Source: Drosophila pseudoobscura (taxonomy: Eukaryota > Arthropoda > Insecta > Diptera > Drosophilidae). From it: a stretch of 64,000 nt of DNA. The stretch covers positions 42,051,869 through 42,115,868 of the forward strand of contig NC_046683.1 in the NCBI RefSeq assembly GCF_009870125.1. The letters are read 5' to 3'. Both the position numbers and the translations under genes were made by a program. Numbering within the stretch: the stretch's first letter is position 1; every line of letters starts with the position of its first letter. Of the stretch, positions 57,200-64,000 are shown piece after piece. Below the pieces are notes generated by a model. It was given only the letters and a program-made list of their open reading frames with translations, was not told the origin of the DNA and ran no database searches.

Positions 57200-60100
57200 T
57201 TTGTATCACTTTGTTTGGAAATGTACGATTTTTCTGTTCCTACATTATGTCTCTGCTTCCCACAAACGACAGATGCGAAAGGCAGGGAATTCGAGAGTCT
57301 GTTCTATGATGTAGTGATCCAAGTCTGGCGGCTCTGTTCTGCGGTTTCCTTCATAAGTACTTTATTTAGAGTCAAATGTTTTCGCGGTGGTTTGTGATAC
57401 TTCCGACGTGGGGATAAATATCAGCACTGAGTCGCACTCCCCCTCCTTGCCCACCTAGCCGCTGATTTGAAGAGATGACAAACCGCAAAGGGACGGCTAA
57501 GCGGATGATGGAGTTTCCGGGGAGTGATCTGGAGGGAGGGTGGAATGGAATGCAGCATAAACAACAAAATGCGACCACTAATAGTGGGCCGTGGGGGTGG
57601 GTGTCTGGCGTTGCCTTTGATGTGGCCGAAAAAGAAGACAGCCGCCAGCCGGGAGGACGAACAACTTTTTGTTTCATTCCACTTGACTCGGCTCTGGCCT
57701 GCTTTCTCTTGCTGCGAATCTTGATTATAAGCCACATTAATGCACAGACATGCCCCAAGGAGGGGCACGGCTGCCAGCAGGAGTGGAGAAAAGGTTTTCG
57801 CTGAAAACTCTCATATTGCCATAGGCGGACTGGATCGGTAGTGGGGATACCACGAGGAGCGCTTGGCGGTCACCACTTTTAATTAAAACAAAACAAAGCA
57901 AAACCATCCAATTTTCCAGCTGCATTTCCATAAAACTGCAAAGAAGTAATCCTTATGGGAGCTACAAGTATAGAAACGGATATATTTTTTTTTTTTTGTT
58001 CACTTTTCGAACATTTTCAGAGTTTGTCTTCTTATTCTGCGTAGAAGGTCGGTAGAATCTGGTCAATATCGTAGTACCCATGGCAAAGCGGGAGAAACGA
58101 AAGAAACAAAATAACACCCAAAAAAGGAGACAAAAGCGGCAACGGAAGCGGAGACGGACAGGCACAGGGACAGGACCTTTCCTTCCAACCGAACGGAATG
58201 GACGGAACGCGAATCAAGTGGTAGAAAAAGGAGCTACGAATGAACAGCTGTGAACTATGACCCCATCGTAACTACCGACCTTCCTGCCAGGCGTCGGACG
58301 TTTAGGAAAGGGGAAAAAATAACGAAAAAGAAAAATACCATACATAAATAAAAGTGGCCTACAGAAAGGGCGCTGAATCGGGGCCACGAACTTTTTGTTA
58401 TTTAATGCTCTTTCCCTTTGGCCAGCTCCGCTGCTTTCCGGGGCCACGAGGACGTAAAAGGGGGTTTATAAATTGGCATTATGCGGCTTAAGTGGGGACG
58501 GAATAGAGACGGGATTGGCATGGGCTGGCCATGGCCAACAAAGGGACACCTGATGATAGCTTGAGCGGCGCCTCAAAGGGGATACGACCTCTCTGTCAAT
58601 TCCAGCTAATTATCACATGTTCAACGTGCTACAGGCCAGTGATCTGCATAGTTCTTTCAGTTCTCCGCCCTAAATATAATCGTTTTATAATATATTTATT
58701 TATTAGGTGCTTTTCGTGAATTGCTTTAGTTCCCTGCCATTTTTCTTCACCTCCAAACGCTTTATGGAATGGAATCTCCCTAAATTTTGAATTTGTGTAT
58801 GTAAGACTATTTTTTTACCCCTCCAGACGTGTCAATCCTACTCTCTGAATGATGGAGTCGGAATAGTCCCACATTTTCATGTATTTCAATGAAATGCTGC
58901 TCTAAAGAGTATCCAAGCCTCCCTGATGTTTGAAGAGCAGCAGGCCAAAAATTAAGTTGTTACTCGTACTTTTGTGTCCTGTTCTCTGTGTTTTTCGTCA
59001 TTGTCCAAGCCATGGATCCACCGACTCTGACGACGACGAATGGCAGACATTGAAGTGCCTGCGTCCCGTCGTTTCCCCAAAGGAATGAGAGTACGAGTGG
59101 TGTGGCCGGTGCCCCCAGAATAGCTAGCATGGTGTATTCCGGGGTCCGGGTCCGGGTCCGGGGTATGGTATGTTCGAGCGGAGGCACTCTGTTTTTGCCC
59201 TTTTGGCCTTTCATTTTGGTCAACTTGCACTTGGCGAGCCAGTGAGAAAACGTTTATTGTTGCTGCTGTTGTTCTTTTCCCATCGCTTTCCATTCCGTTC
59301 TTTGCCTTTCCTTTCCTTTCCATTCTTTTTTTGTGGCTAAATACAAAAGGCAGCTGGTTTTTATGCCTACTCCTGCCTTTTGCCGCCCTTTCCTGCCCCC
59401 TTCTGTGGCAAGCATCCCAAGTAGCAAATGTCTGGTTTGTCTGGGGCCGGGCCGGCCAGGACTGGTCGCGCCGAATGGAGCGGTGGTGTTTTTCTGCGAC
59501 GGTCGGGTCGGTTGTTAGTTGCATGAATATGAAGTGGTCTTATAATCCACACCAAACAACAAAATGACCCAAGTGCGAAATTAAAAGGCGAAAATGTGCC
59601 AGAGGTGGGGGGAGAGAGTGGATGGTGCAGAGTCGTGGAAGATTGAGGCAGTGGGCAGTGTTGGGGCACCACTGGAAAATGCGACGATTGTCCTTCTGCT
59701 TCTTGTGGCAGTTGTTGCCATTTCCTCCCATGAAGACTCCGGGGCAAAGGGAAGGTCGGGCCGGAAATGTTTGTGACACAAAAAAGAGGACACCGTTCAG
59801 CATTCACCATTCACCGTTCACCGTTCACCATCCACCAGCTCCACTCCAACCGACACTTTTCATTTGGATTTCCTGGGGGCTGTGATTTGTTGCTGCCGGT
59901 TAAAATGTGTTACAACTAATTGAGATTTATAGGAATGCCATGAGGACATGGACGGGGGATATGGGACGGGGGCAGGACAGAGGAAGTGTTGACCGGGGGA
60001 CTACGTTAAACCCATTTGCCAGTGCTCGCACTTCATTCGATTGTGGGAAATATTTGGCGGTTCTTTGAAGGGATGCTGATGCCTTCTTCCGCCCATTCGA

Positions 60101-60900
60101 CGCCATGCCGGCATGTCTCCAGTAACCGTAATAGTAACAGTAACAGACGGAATGTTATCCTCTCAGCTCAATGTCGCCTGCTCCCTACGTCTGCGCAGAC
60201 CTCAAGGGAGAGGATGCCACTCTTTGCTATAAATTTTATGGTTGGGTTTGCGACTCGGCTACGCCCATACAGAACTGTGTATATAGAAACTGAAATATCA
60301 AGAGAGTTGTGGCCTTGGAGTGGGTGAGTGGAGCTATGTTAAACCCGGCCATGCGCAGCTTTAGCCCTTCGCTCTCTTAAAGTTCTTCTCTTCGAATCCT
60401 TTCGCTTCGTATAACAGCTCCTTGACGGAGTTCCGGCTCGGTCTGACTTTATGGCGCTCTGTTTTCGGAGTACTTACCGACTTGTTGCCAATGCCAAAAA
60501 ATCGGAGCTAAAAGCGGAGATATTAGATTGACCAATCTGTTTTTTGTTGCGCCGAAGTCAACGAAATATATATCTGAAAACATATACGAATGCCTTTTAT
60601 TTTAATGCTGGCTAATACTTTAGTGGGGTAAAGATTTCTCATTCAAAAAAAACCGGACCCAAACAATTGTTTGAAATTATCTGCCACCCGGACATACTAG
60701 CAATTACCGAAATGAACTATTTAATTCGAGGCTTAATTCACCTGATAAAAAGAAGAGATAAAGTGAAGATAAAAGCCCAGCATTTAATCAGGATTTGACG
60801 GCTGAATTGAACTTGAATTCTTATTGGATGCAAGTTTGTCTTAAAATGGAACAAATTGGGAGGGACACATCACTACAAACCATACCCGTTCGATTTCATT
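57200..60900. other. Non-coding DNA with simple repeats
   Basis: No gene is supported. Notable tracts are a T run at 57985-57998, GGGTCCGGGTCCGG at 59143-59162, and TTCACCATTCACCGTTCACC at 59803-59830. Other open frames are explained by composition. Confidence 0.5.
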
Positions 60901-60924
60901 GTTCTAGCAGAGCCAGATAAAATA

Positions 60925-61135
60925 AAATTGTTTTTTTTTGGCGACAAAGTGGTATGTTTTTGATAGCTGACCAGAAGCAATTAAGTGCACAATATTGTTT
61001 GTCAATCCGCCTGTAGACTGCATAGTAAATAAGCTCGAAGATTTGCCCACAAGAGAGCATGCTTCGTATAATTGTCCGCGAAAAACCAATCTAAGTTGAA
61101 GCTGACAACTTTTGGCCTTTCGAATTATTAACTCC
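60925..61135 (-). mobile_element. Helitron helicase remnant
   Basis: The minus-strand frame contains FRGQLYEACSLVGKSSSLF followed by GGLTNNIVHLI. This matches the C-terminal end of Helitron Rep/helicases, where F-x-x-GQLY-x-A-x-S-R-V-G-x-x-x-x-L-x-V is followed by TKN-x-V. The motif VI arginine of that signature is replaced (SLVG for SRVG). Only this C-terminal piece is visible, so it is a fragment of a decayed element. Confidence 0.5.
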
Positions 61136-61450
61136 GAAAAATAATATAATAGAAAATTGTAAATCCAAGAGCTCATGGTCCTCCATTATGAATCCTGCGA
61201 TCTCCACTGCTGCTTTCAGCCCACTTGTCGACAAGCCAGATGTTACAAATTATCTAAGCTAATTTGATTTGAAGAATTGTGATTATTCAATAGGCCGTCC
61301 AGCATCCACGCAGTTGGAGAGTGCGCGTTCGTGGTCTACACAATTCAATGTGCGAATGAACTTTAGAAACAGGTTTGATTCTACACCTGCATCTCAATTT
61401 CTGGTTGTTCCATGTTTTCTGGTGCGCTTGAGCGTACGACAATGCGGCAA

Positions 61451-61485
61451 TCAGCACTTTCGGATGAGCGGAATATTCAATATTT
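61451..61485 (+). repeat. Dispersed 33-bp repeat, copy 2
   Basis: The stretch has the same TCAGCACTTTCGGATGAGCG and GAATATTCAATATT sequence as 38388-38422. It lies about 300 bp from the Helitron remnant and about 280 bp from mini-me copy C, so origin from a decayed Helitron-type element is possible. Confidence 0.7.
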
Positions 61486-61763
61486 GGCACGTACTGAAAT
61501 GGAAGACGAAGAAAGGAAGCGGAGAATTTATCTCGACTAACTTGCTGACTAAACACGGAACACATACACACAAATATATCAAGCATATGTGATTATGCAA
61601 AATTTTCATGGGACATTGAAATATTGTTCATACAAAAATACTAAAATCACGATTAAAAAGTGGTGGGTAGTGGCAGGAAGGTAAAAAATATCTTACGACC
61701 TAATTGAATACCTACTAAATATAAGGAAGGAGTACAATCACAAACCCCACAACACGACATTTG

Positions 61764-62193
61764 TATACCCGATACTCAAAAAAAGAGTATACTGATATAT
61801 TAGATTTGAGGTGAAAGAGGATGTGTGCACCGCCCAGAAGGAAGCGTTTCCGACGCCATAAAGTATATATGTTTTTGATCAGCATCAATAGTCGAGTCGA
61901 TACAGATAAGACTGTCTGCCCGTCCGTCTTGCTTGACGCCTACAATAAGAGCTAGAGTAAGCAAATGTAGTATCCGGACTCATGTAGTGTCACACAAGTG
62001 TGTTTCGGCGCCCCCTTTCGCCCCAACAAAGGACGATCGGATCATTATAGTATATAGTAGAAGGAACAAATGAAATTGCAGTGGCTACGCAACATTTTCC
62101 ACGAGCCGACTCAATCTCTTCATCACACACTTTTCATTGTGCAGTGTGTGCCCTCTGACAGAGGGGCGTTATACTGACTGAGTATCGGGTATA
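61764..62193 (-). mobile_element. Mini-me type short interspersed element, copy C
   Basis: In reverse orientation to copies A and B: TATACCCGATACTC at the left, then CGTTTCCGACGCCATAAAG, TATATATG, TTGATCAGCATCAATAG, GTCTGCCCGTCCGTC (short GTCY tract) and GAGTATCGGGTATA at the right. At 430 bp it is shorter than copy B, having lost most internal units. The 50 bp to the right (62194-62245) match the reversed left flank of copy B. Confidence 0.7.
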
Positions 62194-62249
62194 AATGTAG
62201 AGTCGCGGCCCCAGCTGCGTCTCACAATGTTCCCGCTCGTTATAGATTA

Positions 62250-64000
62250 GATTATTTGAACCAAACATGAAATGAATACAGGTAGTCCAAATCAAATACC
62301 ATAATATTTGAATAAAATTGTAGTCGTTCTTTTAGTTGTATTGGCTCTTCCGTCGCAAAAGTGTTTGAACCTCTAATCGGGACAGTCTTTCGAAAACGGG
62401 TTCAATATTCTTGGAATTGATGGTGTAAATCAATAGTCCCAGTTCAGATCAAAAACGCTTTTAGGATTTTATTTTGGACAACCTATATTTAAATAAAACC
62501 ATTTTATTCTCAGAAAAAACAATCTAAGCTCAGCCCGCGTTCCCATTTTTGGGAGGACGGCAATGGAATTCCATATCTCTGAAAATCTTGCAAGCCGAAT
62601 GATTTTTGGTTTGCAGGCCACCAGACGAATTTTTTCTATTGCAGCTACTAAGTTCAGGGAGAGGTTGTGCCTAATTCAAGAGCTGTATGAATAATGTAGA
62701 CGGTTTTGTTTGGATGAAGACCAACGGACAAGGCTCTTGTATTTGCCTTCAAAGCTACCAAACAGTCATGGAAGGCTCACAGGAGGTACGATTGTCTGTT
62801 AGCCAACAGTTGGTCAGGTGACAGCCTTGCTCAAAAATATTCATGAATGCGAAAGACATCGCATGGCGAGTTCGAAAGCTTTTGGGACACAGCCTGAAAA
62901 TACATATATCTCGGGCGAGTCAGTCGGTAGGTCAAAAAGCTCTTATTTCATAGCCGGATATTCCCTGCCTTATTTTTCCCCATTGTTTTCCTCTATGTGG
63001 GATTAAGTTCCTACATTTCCTGCTGTTTGCGTATTTTCGTATATTCTCTTCCTCCCCCAGGTATCCCGCAGAGCGTATACGCAACGTGACCCGCGACAGA
63101 CACAATCGTATATTGATTACAGCTCAACTCCCTTGTGGACGTCTCTACTGTGGATAATAAATTTCCAATTATGATCGGTCATCGGTGGCCACAGCAACAG
63201 CCACAGTCCAGTCCCACATTTACCAAAAAATGAAGGAGAAAAAACAAGTATTGGCGCCGTATTGGCCGAGTTCGAATTTATACTCGTATGTTAAACAAAT
63301 TGGATTAATTATGGAACCATGAAAATGAGGTTAATTCGTTCTGGTTAAATAATCGTTAACTATTTGGCCGAGCACCCCCCCAAACACCAGTCTCCGTACA
63401 GTCCCTGTGCGGCGCCTTCGCCATCGCCATCGGCATCGGCATCGGCAGGACCACCCGGACTACTCAGCCGCCAGTGCACTCATTTGGGGCCTTTCATTTG
63501 GCTGGGCACGTGCTGCGGCTGCGGCTGCAATTACATGTGGCGTTAATAAAAACAAATGATTTTCGCGCCGAGATCAGCTGCCATTAAATGTAATTATTTT
63601 AATACGATTTGCAATTCGGTTTCATTTCACTGCCTGGACAAGCACTCCATCCTACAGGCTCATTGTCCTGCGCCCTGCGCTCTATCTGCTGTCTGCTTTT
63701 TGGGGCCTTGTTTTCTTGTGTGGCACGTGTTTACACGTGTACATAATGTGCGCACTGAAATGTTGCATTGTGCTTAACTAGCATTTATATTTTGATTTTC
63801 AATAACTGTAATTAATGTGAGCCCTGCAGTCTCTTAATGACTCTGTGTGGCGCCTACTCTTTGGCCCTGCTTCTGCTGCATTGCTTAATTGGTGCTGCTG
63901 CTGTTGTTTCCACCTTGGATATATGTAGTTACTGTCATTACAGTTGCAGTGGCTGAATTGCCGTTTCATCAGGTATTACAGACACTGCTCACATGATTGC
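62250..64000. other. Non-coding DNA
   Basis: No gene is supported. ATCGCCATCGGCATCGGC triplets occur at 63423-63447 and GCTGCTGCTGTTG near 63893-63906. No RNA gene or mobile element is recognisable. Confidence 0.5.

Noticed and set aside
61900-61960. Short GTCY-type tract considered as a CRISPR-like or satellite array
   Set aside because: It is the normal microsatellite part of a mini-me type element, and no spacer-repeat structure exists.

Overview
This is animal nuclear DNA, almost certainly from a fly of the genus Drosophila. The evidence is short introns (58-87 bp) with GT/AG borders, a Ty3/gypsy retrotransposon whose apparent primer is tRNA-Leu as in the mdg3/micropia group, short interspersed elements of mini-me type (a GTCY tract, a conserved core, then a TA tract), a copy of the Drosophila piRNA gene cutoff, and many CTGG, GAGCCA and CTGCTG-type low-complexity tracts. 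The obscura group is the best guess, because of the mini-me family and a divergent intronless actin, but this is an inference. Most of the 64 kb is non-coding DNA with no recognisable host gene.

Layout. 1-12.3 kb: non-coding DNA with simple repeats, a mariner-like remnant (3.8-4.0 kb) and a possible non-LTR reverse transcriptase remnant (7.6-7.8 kb). 12.3-18.0 kb: an AT-rich repeat block split by a full-length 5,332-bp LTR retrotransposon (12545-17876) with identical 328-bp LTRs and an AATA target duplication. 18.0-18.8 kb: a mini-me type element. 21.55-22.68 kb: an intact, intronless, divergent actin gene. 24.2-26.0 kb: broken coding remnants, one of them Aladin-like. 29.09-29.95 kb: an intronless E2 ubiquitin-conjugating enzyme. 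32.19-33.31 kb: an arginine methyltransferase pseudogene. 35.1-36.05 and 39.9-40.3 kb: further mini-me type copies. 46.95-47.77 kb: a 14-3-3 epsilon-like gene. 49.36-54.40 kb: a contiguous block with the 5' part of midasin (broken), a complete cutoff gene, and the 3' part of ERp60. 55.9-57.2 kb: a coiled-coil-like remnant and a second Aladin-like pseudogene. 57.2-64 kb: non-coding DNA with a Helitron helicase remnant and another mini-me type copy.

The strongest signal is the 49.36-54.40 kb block. Gene orientations are coherent (midasin and cutoff divergent, cutoff and ERp60 convergent), introns are retained, and the two outer genes are cut off at the block edges. This is what a DNA-level segmental duplication, or one side of a rearrangement breakpoint, would look like, with cutoff the only gene carried whole. 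A mariner transposase remnant lies against the left edge. The window also holds an intronless actin, an intronless E2, a divergent 14-3-3, a dead PRMT and two Aladin fragments, so it looks like a place where duplicated genes have collected. Several of these families are known to spawn testis-expressed duplicates in Drosophila. Expression cannot be read from sequence.

The second notable signal is in the retrotransposon: sixteen bases matching the 5' end of tRNA-Leu lie immediately before the 3' LTR, while the primer-binding site after the 5' LTR pairs with the 3' part of the same tRNA but not with its last five bases. tRNA and homologous protein sequences were compared from memory only.
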